64,000 bases of DNA from Planctomycetota bacterium (GCA_016207825.1 JACQZI010000008.1:1-64000), one strand, 5' to 3'. Numbered from the stretch's first letter, positions 28,168 to 37,546 are shown. Numbers and translations are program-made. The notes: generated from the letters alone by a model not told the origin.

Positions 28168-28881
28168 ATGAGGAAATTAACACTGCTGTTAATGGTAAGC
28201 ATCGGGGCAGTTCTAATGTCCTTATCGGTAAAGACCGTTTATTTGCATTCTGAAGGTGCTGACGCGGATGACAAGAAATTGGCATGCGACATGAAGCCCA
28301 ACGAGATGGTTGTTTATTGCGAGAAGTGCACCAAGTTTTTAAAGTGTTACAGTTGCGCGCAGTGTAAGAAACAATTCGATAAGGAACAGAAAGAAAAGAA
28401 AAGCGAAGTAAGCGGCAAGCCCAGCTATATGTTTTTTGAGGATGAAGTGACTTTCGGAAAATGTCCGACCTGCAGCGGTAAACTGACTGCTACAGAACTA
28501 TTGGACAAAAACGGAAAATGTATTCTGTGCGGAGATAAGCCCAAGAAGCAAAAAACCTGCATAAAAAGTGTTTATGCCTGTCTGGATCATTCTGAACAGG
28601 AATTCCTTTCAGCGGGTAAATGTTCCGTTGAAGTCAAGGATAAAGACGACAAGCCTAAGAAATGCGGCAAGGGCTTTGTGGTAAAATATATTAGCCGGGC
28701 TAAAATTGTGATGGCTTATATGTGCATATGCGGTGATTCACAACCGGTGGCCCCTCAAGCAAATACCAAGTGTGCAAAGTGCGGGGCGGATAATGCCAGC
28801 CGCACCGGAACACTGGTGTGCGAAAAGTCCAAAGAATTTCCCCATGTGAATCCAAAGGAATGGGAGAAAAAGAATAAATAA
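28168..28881 (+). CDS. Secreted cysteine-rich (zinc-ribbon-like) protein
   Basis: The 237-aa protein starts with a signal peptide (LTLLLMVSIGAVLMSLSV) and has at least six CxxC knuckles (CEKCTKFLKCYSCAQC, CPTCSG, CILCGD, CICGD, CAKCGAD), arranged as consecutive zinc ribbons in a Lys-rich background. None is a CxxCH haem site. AAAAGGAG lies upstream of ATG 28168; an earlier start at 28123 would add a non-signal extension and is rejected. Function is unknown; metal binding outside the cytoplasm is inferred. A terminator follows. Confidence 0.7.
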   Translation: MRKLTLLLMVSIGAVLMSLSVKTVYLHSEGADADDKKLACDMKPNEMVVYCEKCTKFLKCYSCAQCKKQFDKEQKEKKSEVSGKPSYMFFEDEVTFGKCPTCSGKLTATELLDKNGKCILCGDKPKKQKTCIKSVYACLDHSEQEFLSAGKCSVEVKDKDDKPKKCGKGFVVKYISRAKIVMAYMCICGDSQPVAPQANTKCAKCGADNASRTGTLVCEKSKEFPHVNPKEWEKKNK

Positions 28882-28904
28882 ACCCGATAAGATTGGTAAA
28901 AAAC

Positions 28905-28943
28905 ACCCCGCTTCGGATTAGTTATCCGGGCGGGGTTTTTTAT
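28905..28943. terminator. Bidirectional terminator between convergent genes
   Basis: ACCCCGC...CGGAT / ATCCG...GCGGGGT forms a strong stem followed by TTTTTTATT on the plus strand and by an A-run (T-run on minus). It can close both the cysteine-rich gene and the acyl-CoA dehydrogenase gene. Confidence 0.9.
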
Positions 28944-28961
28944 TGTGTAGCGGTCAATATT

Positions 28962-30131
28962 TTATTTGCCTCTACGGGATGACTCCTTGATAAGTTCCAG
29001 GGCAACTATTTCACGCTGTATCTGGTTTGTGCCTTCGTATATCTGGGTGATCTTGGCGTCCCGCATCATCTTTTCCACAGGATATTCCTTCATATAGCCG
29101 TATCCGCCGAAGACCTGGACCGCATCGGTCGTGACTTTCATGGCGACATCGGAGGTGAAATATTTTGCCATGGCAGAAAGCGCGCTCATATTGGGATGTT
29201 TGGCATCCACCGCGCGTGCTGCGGCGTAAACGAGTTGTTTGGCTGCCTGCACCTGGGTTGCCATATCCGCTAAGAGGAACTGCAATCCCTGGAAAGAGAT
29301 GATTGGCTGCCCGAACTGTTTGCGTTCGCGCGCGTATTTGACGGCTTCTTCAAGGGCACCTTCGGCAATACCCAAAGCTTGGGCGGCTACGCCCGGGCGG
29401 GTATTGTCAAACGTGCGCATGGTGACGAAGAACCCCTGCCCTTCCTTGCCGAGCATCTGTGATTTGTGGACTTTGCAGTTTTCGAATACGAGTTCGCGTG
29501 TGGCTGAAGCGCGGATGCCCATTTTATTTTCTTTCTTGCCGAAGTTGAATCCGGGCATGCCTTTTTCCAGGATGAATGCGGTGGCGCCCCTGGGCCCTTT
29601 GGTTTTATCAGTAATGGCAACGACCGAATATGTTTCCGCTTCGCCTCCGTTAGTTATCCATTGTTTGGTGCCGTTAAGTAGGTAATAATCTCCGTCTTTG
29701 GTTGCCGTGGTTTTTATCCCGCCCGCGTCGCTTCCGGCATTGGGTTCGGTCAGTCCGAATGCGGCGAGCTTTTTCCCCGCGGCGATATCAGGCAGGTATT
29801 TCTTTTTCTGCTCGTCATTGCCGTAAAGGATGATAGGAAATGTGCCCAAGGCTGTCCCGGCATAACCGAGCGCGATGCCTGAGCAGACTTTGCTCAACTC
29901 TTCGGTAATGATGCACATATCCATCACTTTTCCGCCGGTGCCGCCGTATTCCTCAGGGATGAAGGCGCCGAAAAGACCGGCTTCTGCCAGCACTTTCATG
30001 ATGGGCCAGGGGAATTCGCCGGTTTCGTCATACTTGGCGCGGACAGGTTTCATCTTTTCTTCGGCTATTTCGCGCGCCAACTGGCGCATGGCGACTTGTT
30101 CTTCTGTCAGGAAATCGTTTGTTTCAAACAT
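28962..30131 (-). CDS. Acyl-CoA dehydrogenase
   Basis: The 389-aa flavoenzyme oxidises acyl-CoA to trans-2-enoyl-CoA. [15 protein letters not shown] is the FAD/substrate signature and the catalytic Glu lies in [13 protein letters not shown] near the C-terminus. [23 protein letters not shown] is strongly conserved. Length and features match short-chain/butyryl-CoA dehydrogenases. GGAGG sits 6 bp from the ATG. No etfAB is adjacent. It could feed enoyl-CoA to the PhaJ-like hydratase at 2.8 kb, though nothing links the two loci directly. Chain-length preference cannot be read from the sequence. Confidence 0.93.
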   Translation of the reverse strand: MFETNDFLTEEQVAMRQLAREIAEEKMKPVRAKYDETGEFPWPIMKVLAEAGLFGAFIPEEYGGTGGKVMDMCIITEELSKVCSGIALGYAGTALGTFPIILYGNDEQKKKYLPDIAAGKKLAAFGLTEPNAGSDAGGIKTTATKDGDYYLLNGTKQWITNGGEAETYSVVAITDKTKGPRGATAFILEKGMPGFNFGKKENKMGIRASATRELVFENCKVHKSQMLGKEGQGFFVTMRTFDNTRPGVAAQALGIAEGALEEAVKYARERKQFGQPIISFQGLQFLLADMATQVQAAKQLVYAAARAVDAKHPNMSALSAMAKYFTSDVAMKVTTDAVQVFGGYGYMKEYPVEKMMRDAKITQIYEGTNQIQREIVALELIKESSRRGK

Positions 30132-30222
30132 AGTAACCTCCGTTAATTAGTTGATTAGTTAATTAAAAGATGGAGGAGTAAAATACACGAAATACGTAAA
30201 GATGGCAAGTTTTTTTGTAATT

Positions 30223-31791
30223 TTATTCCCACTCAATAGTAGAAGGTGGTTTGGAGGTGGTATCAAAGACGACCCTGTTGATACCGCGTACCTCGCTGGT
30301 GATGCGCGATGAGATGGTGGTAATGAGTTCGTAGGGGAGCCTTGCCCAATCTGCGGTCATTCCGTCCGTGGATTCGACCGCCCTGATAACGGCCGTGTTT
30401 TCGTATGTGCGTTCGTCGCCCATCACGCCGACCGAGCTTATCGGCAAGAGCACGGCAAAGTATTGCCAGAGGCGCCTAATTGGGGATCCGCTGGATAGGC
30501 AGATGTCATTCCAACAACTCCGTTCGATTTCTTCCCGGACGATGGCATCGGCTTTTCTCAAGACTGCTAGTCTTTCCGCGGTGACCTCGCCGACAATCCT
30601 GACGCCTAGGCCGGGGCCGGGGAACGGTTGCCGGTTGATTATGCGTTTGGGGAAGCTTAAGACACGGGCGATTTCCCTGACTTCGTCTTTGAACAAGTAT
30701 TTCAATGGTTCAATCAGTTTGAATGGCATGTTTTTCGGGAGGCCTCCGACATTGTGATGGCTTTTTATCTTGGCAGTCGGTCCTCCCCAGGCAGAGACGC
30801 TTTCTATTACGTCCGGATAAAGCGTGCCTTGGACGAGGTAATCGACTTTGCCGAGCTTTTTGGCCATCCGGTTGAATACGGAGATGAATTCATGCCCGAT
30901 GATATGCCGCTTTTTCTCAGGGTCGGTCACGCCCTTAAGTTTCGTGACGAAGCTTTTAACCGCGTCAACCACGATAAGCTTAAGCTTAAAATGGCGGGCG
31001 ATATTATTTTTGACTTCTTCTTTCTCATCCTGCCTTAGGAGGCCGTTATCCACAAAGATGCAGGTGAGGTTTTTGCCGATAGCTTTATTGATTAATACCG
31101 CGGCGACGGATGAGTCAATTCCTCCTGACAAACCGCAGACAACTTTCTTATTACCGACTTCTTTTCTAACTTTTGTAATCGTTTCCTTGGCATAGGATTC
31201 CATCCGCCAGTTGCCGGAGCATTTACATATATTATATAGGAAGTTCTTGAATACTTTTTTACCGAGCGGAGTATGGGTGACTTCCGGGTGGAACTGGACG
31301 CCCCAGAAGGGGAGTTTCCTATGGCAGGCGGCGGCATAAGGCGAATTGGCGGTGCGGGCTATGGTTTTAAAGTCCAAAGACATTTTGCTTACTTGGTCGC
31401 CGTGGCTCATCCAGACTGTCATTTCATTTGGCAATCCTTTTAAGAGGTCGGTTTTATCGGTTACCTTTAGATATGTTCTCCCGTATTCGCGCGATGGGGC
31501 GGATGACACTTTGCCGCCTAAGAGCAGCGCGCCAAGTTGCATTCCGTAGCAGATGCCTAAGACTGGCACGCCGGAAAAGAATATTTTCCTGTCTATCCGT
31601 GGAGCGCCCTTGGCATAGACGCTTGCCGGTCCTCCGGAAAGGATAATGCCTTTTAAGCCGGGGCACATTATTTTTTCAAGCGGGGCGTTAAAGGGGAGTA
31701 TTTCGCAGTAGACATTATGCTCACGCACCCGCCGGGCAATCAGCTGGCTGTATTGCGCGCCGAAATCAAGGACAATTACTGTTTCCTGCAT
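30223..31791 (-). CDS. guaA: GMP synthase (glutamine-hydrolysing)
   Basis: The 522-aa enzyme converts XMP to GMP. Class I amidotransferase domain (1-195): oxyanion Cys81 in GICYGMQ and the HPEVTHT His-Glu pair. ATP-pyrophosphatase domain from about 205: P-loop GLSGGIDSS. The C-terminal dimer domain ends KPPSTIEWE, the invariant GuaA terminus. Length is standard. It is divergent from the methyltransferase gene, with a 58-bp spacer. A guaB is not in the window. Confidence 0.97.
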   Translation of the reverse strand: MQETVIVLDFGAQYSQLIARRVREHNVYCEILPFNAPLEKIMCPGLKGIILSGGPASVYAKGAPRIDRKIFFSGVPVLGICYGMQLGALLLGGKVSSAPSREYGRTYLKVTDKTDLLKGLPNEMTVWMSHGDQVSKMSLDFKTIARTANSPYAAACHRKLPFWGVQFHPEVTHTPLGKKVFKNFLYNICKCSGNWRMESYAKETITKVRKEVGNKKVVCGLSGGIDSSVAAVLINKAIGKNLTCIFVDNGLLRQDEKEEVKNNIARHFKLKLIVVDAVKSFVTKLKGVTDPEKKRHIIGHEFISVFNRMAKKLGKVDYLVQGTLYPDVIESVSAWGGPTAKIKSHHNVGGLPKNMPFKLIEPLKYLFKDEVREIARVLSFPKRIINRQPFPGPGLGVRIVGEVTAERLAVLRKADAIVREEIERSCWNDICLSSGSPIRRLWQYFAVLLPISSVGVMGDERTYENTAVIRAVESTDGMTADWARLPYELITTISSRITSEVRGINRVVFDTTSKPPSTIEWE

Positions 31792-31811
31792 AAGAAGCCA
31801 ATCTATTTTTC

Positions 31812-31839
31812 TTGAATAGTAGCAGGTTTTATATATAAT
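31812..31839 (+). promoter_or_regulatory. Promoter of the methyltransferase gene
   Basis: TTGAAT (31812-31817) and TATAAT (31834-31839) have a 16-bp spacer. The -10 ends 10 bp before ATG 31850, with no ribosome site between, again suggesting a leaderless or very short-leader transcript. Confidence 0.65.
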
Positions 31840-31849
31840 TCCAACTATT

Positions 31850-32458
31850 ATGTCAGTAAAAATCGGATTATTTTTCTTCCGCCACAGGCACCTGCTTTAT
31901 GTGCCTTTCGTGCTGGTTATTTTCTTTTTTGATAAGCCGTATAATGCATTCATGAAACCGTATGAAGATCCGGCGGTAACATGGTCTGTCGGGGGCGGGC
32001 TGCTTTTGCTAGGCGTTATTTTGCGGTTTTTCGGAATCAGGTATTGCGGCAAGCGCACTGTTTATAAAAGGGAGGAAGGCAAATGGCTTACCCTGACCGG
32101 ACCTTACAGCCATATGAGGAATCCGCTATATCACAGTAATTTATTAATCGGGTGCGGATTGATTGCAATCGGGAAACTTTTGTGGCTTATTCCTGTTTTT
32201 GTAGTGGTCGGTTATATTTATTACCACTTTGTGGTATTATACGAAGAATCACGTTTAAGCATGCAATTCGGCGAGAAATACGCCGATTTCTGTAAGAATG
32301 TCCCACGCTGGATTCCCCGCCTGACTGCTTACCGCGCCGGGGAAGGAGATGTAAAGCTCAATCCGTGGTCCGAGGTGTTCGGGGCGGAAAAATGGCGCTT
32401 CTTGGCGGTTGCCGTTATCGTTGGGCTGATTAGCTGCAAGGATTATTTTACTAAATAA
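31850..32458 (+). CDS. Isoprenylcysteine methyltransferase-like membrane protein
   Basis: The 202-aa integral membrane protein has four or five hydrophobic segments. GPYSHMRNPLYHSNLL and VVLYEESRLSMQFGEKYADFCKNVPRWIPRL are the SAM-binding and catalytic signatures of the ICMT/PEMT family (RNPLY...EE...RFG..Y..Y). Bacterial members modify lipids or thiols; the substrate here is unknown. The start lies right after a consensus -10. A final hydrophobic stretch (WRFLAVAVIVGLISC) ends the protein. It stands alone, divergent from guaA. Confidence 0.8.
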   Translation: MSVKIGLFFFRHRHLLYVPFVLVIFFFDKPYNAFMKPYEDPAVTWSVGGGLLLLGVILRFFGIRYCGKRTVYKREEGKWLTLTGPYSHMRNPLYHSNLLIGCGLIAIGKLLWLIPVFVVVGYIYYHFVVLYEESRLSMQFGEKYADFCKNVPRWIPRLTAYRAGEGDVKLNPWSEVFGAEKWRFLAVAVIVGLISCKDYFTK

Positions 32459-32555
32459 TGAATCTGAACCCCGATGTATTGTCGGTATAAAGCGGTTATA
32501 ATAACATCTCCCTGTTTTGTATGGCGATGTCTAACAACCGCTAAAGGAGGATTAT

Positions 32556-32759
32556 ATGGCAGTTGCAAGAGTGACACAGATAGTGAGTTCATCCCCAAAA
32601 GGCATTAATGAGGCGATTGAAGAAGGCATGAAGAGGGCCTCCAAGACACTGCGCGGTATTACCGGATTGGAAGTAACCAAGATTAATGCCAAAGTGGAAA
32701 AAGGCAAAATCGTGGAATACCGTGTCCACATGAGCATTACATTTGTCCTGGAAGGATAA
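32556..32759 (+). CDS. Dodecin-family protein
   Basis: The 67-aa protein has the beta-alpha-beta-beta dodecin fold signature: RVTQIVSSSPKGINEAIEEGMKRASKTL, then GLEVTKINAKVEKGKIVEYRVHMSITFVL. Dodecins form dodecamers that store flavin or other ligands. The flavin-stacking Trp of classical dodecins (aligned near Gly37 in RGITGLEV) is missing and no other Trp exists, so ligand binding may differ. AAAGGAGG precedes the ATG with ideal spacing. A TATAAT at 32497-32502 is a possible -10 without a clear -35. Confidence 0.85.
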   Translation: MAVARVTQIVSSSPKGINEAIEEGMKRASKTLRGITGLEVTKINAKVEKGKIVEYRVHMSITFVLEG

Positions 32760-32829
32760 ACCGGTTTAACTTGTTTATAATGGGGTAGCCTGCCGGTTAA
32801 GGCGGATAAAATCCATACTAAAATAACCT

Positions 32830-33909
32830 ATGAAGATTCTTATCCTATCGGGAATGCTGGAGTACCGTGGTGTGGGGTTATATACCCTATACCTGGCGGA
32901 AGAACTGAAAAAGCGCGGGCATAATCTTCAAGTGGTCACTGCCGGCGGCAAGTTGGTGGATGAATTTAAATCACGTAAGATTCAGGTTAAAGAATACCCT
33001 TCTTTGCTTAAGACCGTTGACGGTTTGTTTTTCTGCGCGGAACTCGTTAAGGAGCTTAATAGTAACTATCCTGATATTATCCACATGCATTTTTCCCACA
33101 ACCGTTTGGCCGGTTTAGCAGGTTCGCTGTCACAACGGATGAAACGGCCGTATCTGGTGACGGTTCCTAATATACAATTGCTTACCCGTAAGCTTAAGAT
33201 AAACAAGAAGTGGATAAAAAATATAATTACAACCACGGAATCCGCACGGGAGCACCTGGTTAACGATTTGAAAACACCCAAAGAATTGATAGAGGTTATT
33301 TACGCCGGCATAGATTCCAGCCGGATTAAGTCGGTCGAGGTGCCGAAAGAGAAAAACGGGAAAAGGATTATCGGTATTATAGGTCCCCTGGAGAAATGGC
33401 GCGGGCACCAGTATTTCCTGGAAGCGGGTAAGTGGCTGGTGGAAAATAATTATGACGTCCAATTTTTAATTATCGGCGAGGGTTCGCTTGAAGACGAATT
33501 AAGGCGTATGGTTGTTAAGATGGGACTGCAGAAAAAAGCGGTATTTATCCCATCCATGGATTCATATTACCGGGTGTTGCCGATGGTGGATATCTTTGTT
33601 TTCCCGATACGCCGTATGGGTGTGGGTATAACCTTGCTGGAAGCCATGGCGCTGGAAAAACCGGTGATAGTTTCCGGCATAAGCGATATTTATACGCTGG
33701 TCAAAGACGGCGAGACCGGTTATTATATACCGCCGGATAACGCCGATGCCATAAAGGAAAAAATTATCCATATTTTCAATAACCAAGAAGAGGCTTTAAG
33801 GATAGGGCAGCAGGCGCGTATCTTTATTAAGGATAATTTTACCTCACAAAAGATGGCAGACCAGACAATAGAACTCTACGAAAAAGCATTGGAAAAGGTT
33901 AGCGTATAG
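32830..33909 (+). CDS. Family 4 glycosyltransferase (GT-B fold)
   Basis: The 359-aa protein has an N-terminal acceptor domain (GVGLYTLYLAEELKKRGHNLQVV; IIHMHFSHNRLAGLAG) and a C-terminal donor domain with GIIGPLEKWRGHQYFLEAGKWL, IIGEGSLEDELRRMV and the EX7E-like VGITLLEAMALEKPVIVSG, typical of GT4 retaining enzymes. No membrane anchor is visible, so it probably acts at the cytoplasmic face on a lipid or surface glycan. It is convergent with plsC (11-bp gap). The nucleotide-sugar donor cannot be predicted. Confidence 0.88.
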   Translation: MKILILSGMLEYRGVGLYTLYLAEELKKRGHNLQVVTAGGKLVDEFKSRKIQVKEYPSLLKTVDGLFFCAELVKELNSNYPDIIHMHFSHNRLAGLAGSLSQRMKRPYLVTVPNIQLLTRKLKINKKWIKNIITTTESAREHLVNDLKTPKELIEVIYAGIDSSRIKSVEVPKEKNGKRIIGIIGPLEKWRGHQYFLEAGKWLVENNYDVQFLIIGEGSLEDELRRMVVKMGLQKKAVFIPSMDSYYRVLPMVDIFVFPIRRMGVGITLLEAMALEKPVIVSGISDIYTLVKDGETGYYIPPDNADAIKEKIIHIFNNQEEALRIGQQARIFIKDNFTSQKMADQTIELYEKALEKVSV

Positions 33910-33920
33910 GCTACGTCCGA

Positions 33921-34514
33921 TTACTTTAGGTTAGTAACCCGCTCATAAAGTTTCCTGCAGATTTCATCCGGCGATTCATTCTCTCCCGGAATAATCGGCT
34001 TTCCGTAAATGACGCGGATGGGATAGCGCCGTTTCGGGAACTTGCTTGTCCTAGGCCAAGATTCAAACGCCCCCGTGATGCGCGCTGGTATAATCGGAAC
34101 GCCGGCTTTGAGAGATATGGTGATTAAGCCCGGCTTAAACGGCCTGAGCGTTCCGTCAGAGGTGCGTGTGCCTTCCGGAAAGACGATAAACACTTTGCCT
34201 TCAGTGAGATAATCAATGGTTTTCCTGATGCCCTCCGAGTTAAACTTGCGCCGTTCCAAAGCCACGGCGTTAAGCGAACTGATTAAGGTTTTGAAAAACC
34301 AGTTGACTTCAAATAGTTCCTGCCGGGCAAGGAAATGAAGATGGCGCGGCGACCCGAAACCCAATATGGCCGGGTCCAGATAACTTTGGTGATTGGAGGC
34401 GATGATGGCGCCGCCTTTCTTCGGGATATTCCGGTTGCCGAAATATCTGGCGCCGTGGAAAATAAGCATCCAGCGCACGACAAAGATGCAGAACGTGTAA
34501 AATAAGTTATTCAT
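33921..34514 (-). CDS. plsC: 1-acyl-sn-glycerol-3-phosphate acyltransferase
   Basis: The 197-aa membrane-associated acyltransferase converts lysophosphatidate to phosphatidate. The HX4D motif is NHQSYLD, the second motif is VFPEGTRTSDG and the third is KAGVPIIPARI. The N-terminus is one hydrophobic segment. The gene start overlaps the end of cmk by 8 bp, a very common cmk-plsC arrangement, so translation is probably coupled. Confidence 0.92.
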   Translation of the reverse strand: MNNLFYTFCIFVVRWMLIFHGARYFGNRNIPKKGGAIIASNHQSYLDPAILGFGSPRHLHFLARQELFEVNWFFKTLISSLNAVALERRKFNSEGIRKTIDYLTEGKVFIVFPEGTRTSDGTLRPFKPGLITISLKAGVPIIPARITGAFESWPRTSKFPKRRYPIRVIYGKPIIPGENESPDEICRKLYERVTNLK

Positions 34515-35184
34515 TTGGGTCGCACGATTCTCGGGTTAGTTTTAATAATTTCGCCACCACCCCTTGGATTGAAAGCCTGGTCGTATCCACCCTAATGGCG
34601 CCTTTTGCCTTTCTTAACGGTGCGAGTTTCCTGGTCGTATCGCGCTTATCCCGCGCCTTTATTTCCTTCAATACTTTATCGTAGGAATCTTTTATCCCTT
34701 TTCCCTTTAGTTCTTTATAACGGCGCAGGGCACGCTCCTTTGCCGTGGCGTCAAGATAGAATTTAATCCGGGCATCCGGGAAAACTACGCTGCCCAAGTC
34801 CCTACCTTCGCCGACGATTGAATGGGTCTTTCCAATTCGGCGCTGTATCTTCAGCATGGCGCGCCTGACCAGAGGCAGTTCCGCAAATCGGTAAACATTA
34901 TTGGTGATATGTGGTTTACGTATTTCCCTGGTCAGGTTTTTCCCATTAAGTAAAACCTCTTGGGAAGCTTTGCCTTCCTTAAACAATATGCGTATGGACT
35001 TTAAGAGCTTTGTCAGTCTTACAGCGTCATCGGCGGTGATTTTATTCTTTAACGCCCGGTAAGTTATGACGCGGTAAAGCGCGCCGGTATCAAGATAGTG
35101 GTAGCCTAATTTCTTTGCCAGTAATCTCGCCACCGTGCTTTTGCCTGTCCCTGCCGGGCCGTCTATGGTGATAATCATAGCCAT
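34507..35184 (-). CDS. cmk: Cytidylate kinase
   Basis: The 225-aa kinase phosphorylates CMP and dCMP. P-loop GPAGTGKST (about 8-16), the CMP-binding YLDTGALYRVITYRAL, and GEGRDLGSVVFPDARIKFYLDA are family signatures. GRDLGSVVF replaces the more usual GRDIGTVVF. It is the first gene of the minus-strand pair with plsC and is divergent from moxR by 72 bp. Confidence 0.95.
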   Translation of the reverse strand: MAMIITIDGPAGTGKSTVARLLAKKLGYHYLDTGALYRVITYRALKNKITADDAVRLTKLLKSIRILFKEGKASQEVLLNGKNLTREIRKPHITNNVYRFAELPLVRRAMLKIQRRIGKTHSIVGEGRDLGSVVFPDARIKFYLDATAKERALRRYKELKGKGIKDSYDKVLKEIKARDKRDTTRKLAPLRKAKGAIRVDTTRLSIQGVVAKLLKLTRESCDPNE

Positions 35185-35219
35185 ATAGTATAATTAAAAT
35201 TATTTCTAAGGCAAAATAT

Positions 35220-35249
35220 TTGACAATATGTTATTAAAGCAAGTATATT
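35220..35249 (+). promoter_or_regulatory. Promoter of moxR
   Basis: TTGACA (35220-35225) and TATATT (35244-35249) are separated by 18 bp. The -10 ends 7 bp before ATG 35257, so the predicted start of transcription coincides with the start codon. Confidence 0.6.
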
Positions 35250-35256
35250 AAATAAC

Positions 35257-36237
35257 ATGAGCGATATAGAAATCGTCCGCGGGTATATCGATAAGTTGAA
35301 AGCGTTAAAAACCGAAATCAGCAAGGTGATTGTAGGCAACCGCGAAGTGATTGACCAGGTTCTCGTTTCCGTTTTAGCCGGTGGCCACGTGCTTCTGGAA
35401 GGCGTGCCCGGAATCGGCAAGACGCTTCTCGTTAAAACTATAGCCAGATGCCTGAACCTCAAGTTCTCGCGGATACAGTTTACGCCCGACCTTATGCCGG
35501 CGGATATAACTGGTACGAACCTGGTGATTGAAAACGAAAAAGGGCAGAAGGTCTTCCAGTTCCAAAAAGGTCCGATATTCGGCAATATCATATTGGCGGA
35601 TGAAATAAACCGCGCCACCCCGAAAACGCAATCCGCACTGCTTGAAGCGATGCAGGAAAACGCAGTGACCATTGCCGGCACGCGTTACCAGCTCGACCAG
35701 CCTTTCTTTGTGCTGGCGACCCAGAATCCGATAGAGATGGAAGGGACCTACCCTTTGCCGGAAGCACAGCTTGACCGCTTCTTCTTTAAGACGATTGTGG
35801 AAAACCCGCGCGTGGCGGATTTGGAAGAGATAATGACGCGCACGACCGGCGGGGCGGATATCGCCGTTCAAACGGTTTTTAAAGCAGAGGAAGTCTTGGC
35901 ATTGAGGAAACTTATTCTCGAGGTGCCGGTGGCATCGCACCTCAAAAATTATATCGCCCGCCTGATTCAGTCAACGCATCCCGGCTCACCCGATGCCGTC
36001 GAATTGGTCAAGAAATATGTCCGTTACGGCTCAAGCCCGCGCGGGGCGCAGGCGATTGTCTTGGCCGGAAAAATCAATGCGCTAGTCGAAGGGCGTTACA
36101 ACCTGGCAATGGACGATATCAAAAAAGTCGCCGTGCCGGCTTTACGGCACCGCCTGATACTTAATTTCGAAGGCGAAGCCAAAGCAGTGAAAACGGATAA
36201 GGTCATTATCGATTTGCTAGAACACACCAAGCCTTAA
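35257..36237 (+). CDS. MoxR-type AAA+ ATPase
   Basis: The 326-aa ATPase has Walker A GVPGIGKTLL, Walker B ILADEINRA, sensor ATQNPIEMEGTYPLPEAQLDRF and the C-terminal lid (AVPALRHRLILNFEGEA). MoxR ATPases act as chaperones, often with VWA and DUF58 proteins, in assembly of metal or membrane complexes. Here no such partners follow: the next gene is convergent lgt after a dispersed repeat. There is no ribosome site; a leaderless start is likely. Confidence 0.92.
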   Translation: MSDIEIVRGYIDKLKALKTEISKVIVGNREVIDQVLVSVLAGGHVLLEGVPGIGKTLLVKTIARCLNLKFSRIQFTPDLMPADITGTNLVIENEKGQKVFQFQKGPIFGNIILADEINRATPKTQSALLEAMQENAVTIAGTRYQLDQPFFVLATQNPIEMEGTYPLPEAQLDRFFFKTIVENPRVADLEEIMTRTTGGADIAVQTVFKAEEVLALRKLILEVPVASHLKNYIARLIQSTHPGSPDAVELVKKYVRYGSSPRGAQAIVLAGKINALVEGRYNLAMDDIKKVAVPALRHRLILNFEGEAKAVKTDKVIIDLLEHTKP

Positions 36238-36246
36238 GTTATATGC

Positions 36247-36342
36247 GTCATTCCTGCTTACGCAGGAATCCAGCCTTCCGATATCCATCTTGTAATAGCC
36301 CCGATTTTGGCTGGGATGGATTCCCGCTTTCGTGGGAATGAC
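36247..36342. repeat. Family R2 MITE-like repeat, copy 2
   Basis: A 96-bp block starts GTCATTCCTGCTTACGCAGG and ends CCCGCTTTCGTGGGAATGAC. It matches the 3690-3781 copy in terminal inverted repeats and in the internal GGATTCCCG word. It lies between convergent moxR and lgt and could act as a terminator. Confidence 0.75.
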
Positions 36343-36377
36343 AGGAAAATAATTCCAAGGTTTATAGATAATAGGAG

Positions 36378-37433
36378 TTAAGTAGCAGGAACTTCTTTTG
36401 CCGGCTTCCTGAAGAGATAAATAAGAAATGCTGTTGCGACAATAATCACGCCGAGGCTTATAAGCTGCGAGTCTGTCAAACCCAATAAAACACCGTCTTT
36501 ATCGCCTCTCCAGAATTCAATGGTGAACCTGCCAGTGCTGTAGAGAAGCATTAATAAACCAAGGACTAATCCCTGACGGGGCTTCTTATTAAAAACTATT
36601 GCTAAGAAAGCAAAAAGCACGACGCAAAAGATAGCCTCAAATACCTGGGTCGGGTATACCGGCAGGCTGCAAAGCGCATCGGAAGAAATCAGGCGTTCGT
36701 TTAATTGATGGGCAAAAACTGGATTGTTTACCGGAAGTGAATCTGCCGTGGCGTTAAGGTTCGGAAAACAAATGCCCAATCTGCTCCCTTCTGCCAATTT
36801 GCCGAAACAGCAACCATTGAGGAGGCACCCGATTCTGCCGAAAGCGAGTCCCAAAGCAACGGATGGGGAAACGATATCAGCTATTTTCAGTATGCTTATC
36901 TTTTTCTTCCAGATATAGTACAAACTCGCAGGCGTTGCCAGTATCAGACCACCGTAAAAAACCAACCCGCCTTTCCAGATGGCGAAAAGTGAGAAGTCAT
37001 AATCCGTGTGATTAAAAATGACCTGTATTATCCTGCCTAAAATGATTGCCGAGACGATTGAAAGCGGCAGTAACCAGGCAAAGCGGTTAAAAGTTATTTT
37101 CTTCTTTTTCCATATCATGATGGCAAAAGGGATGAACCAGCCGGTGATAACCCCGATAAGGCTTAAGTCACCGTCAAAGATGTTTAATATATTCCACGAG
37201 CCCTGATGAGTGAATTCAGAACTGAATATGATAATGTAGGCGATACGGGCGCCGATGATGCCGGCAATCATGGCGATGATGCCGAAATCGAAGATGATTT
37301 CCGGATTAAGCCCTTCCCTCTTGGCGCGCGCGCTTGCTACCCAGATGCCGGCCAGAAAACCGAGCATTATCATAAAGCCGTAGGAGTAGATGGGCAATCC
37401 TAAAATCGGTATTTTCCAAAGTTGTGGATACAT
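36378..37433 (-). CDS. lgt: Prolipoprotein diacylglyceryl transferase
   Basis: The 351-aa polytopic membrane enzyme transfers diacylglycerol to the lipobox Cys of lipoproteins (two lipoproteins are encoded in this window). The N-terminal PILGLPIYSYGFMIMLGFLAG, GARIAYII and FGRIGCLLNGCCFG signatures identify it. The usual GRIGN-x-INGE is replaced by GRIGCLLNGCC, a variant seen in several non-proteobacterial Lgt homologues. It is longer than E. coli Lgt (291 aa), with an extra loop around 230-260. No ribosome site is evident at the ATG. Confidence 0.88.
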   Translation of the reverse strand: MYPQLWKIPILGLPIYSYGFMIMLGFLAGIWVASARAKREGLNPEIIFDFGIIAMIAGIIGARIAYIIIFSSEFTHQGSWNILNIFDGDLSLIGVITGWFIPFAIMIWKKKKITFNRFAWLLPLSIVSAIILGRIIQVIFNHTDYDFSLFAIWKGGLVFYGGLILATPASLYYIWKKKISILKIADIVSPSVALGLAFGRIGCLLNGCCFGKLAEGSRLGICFPNLNATADSLPVNNPVFAHQLNERLISSDALCSLPVYPTQVFEAIFCVVLFAFLAIVFNKKPRQGLVLGLLMLLYSTGRFTIEFWRGDKDGVLLGLTDSQLISLGVIIVATAFLIYLFRKPAKEVPAT

Positions 37434-37546
37434 AAATTATATAGTTACAGATTTCAGATTAGTTAACTTTAACTTATACCCTGTAACATCTCGGAGAGTA
37501 TATCAAATCCCTATCTTAATGCAATAAAATAATTAGGATATTCCGC

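Noticed and set aside
28168-28881. Multihaem cytochrome
   Set aside because: The cysteine pairs are CxxC without the following His needed for haem attachment.
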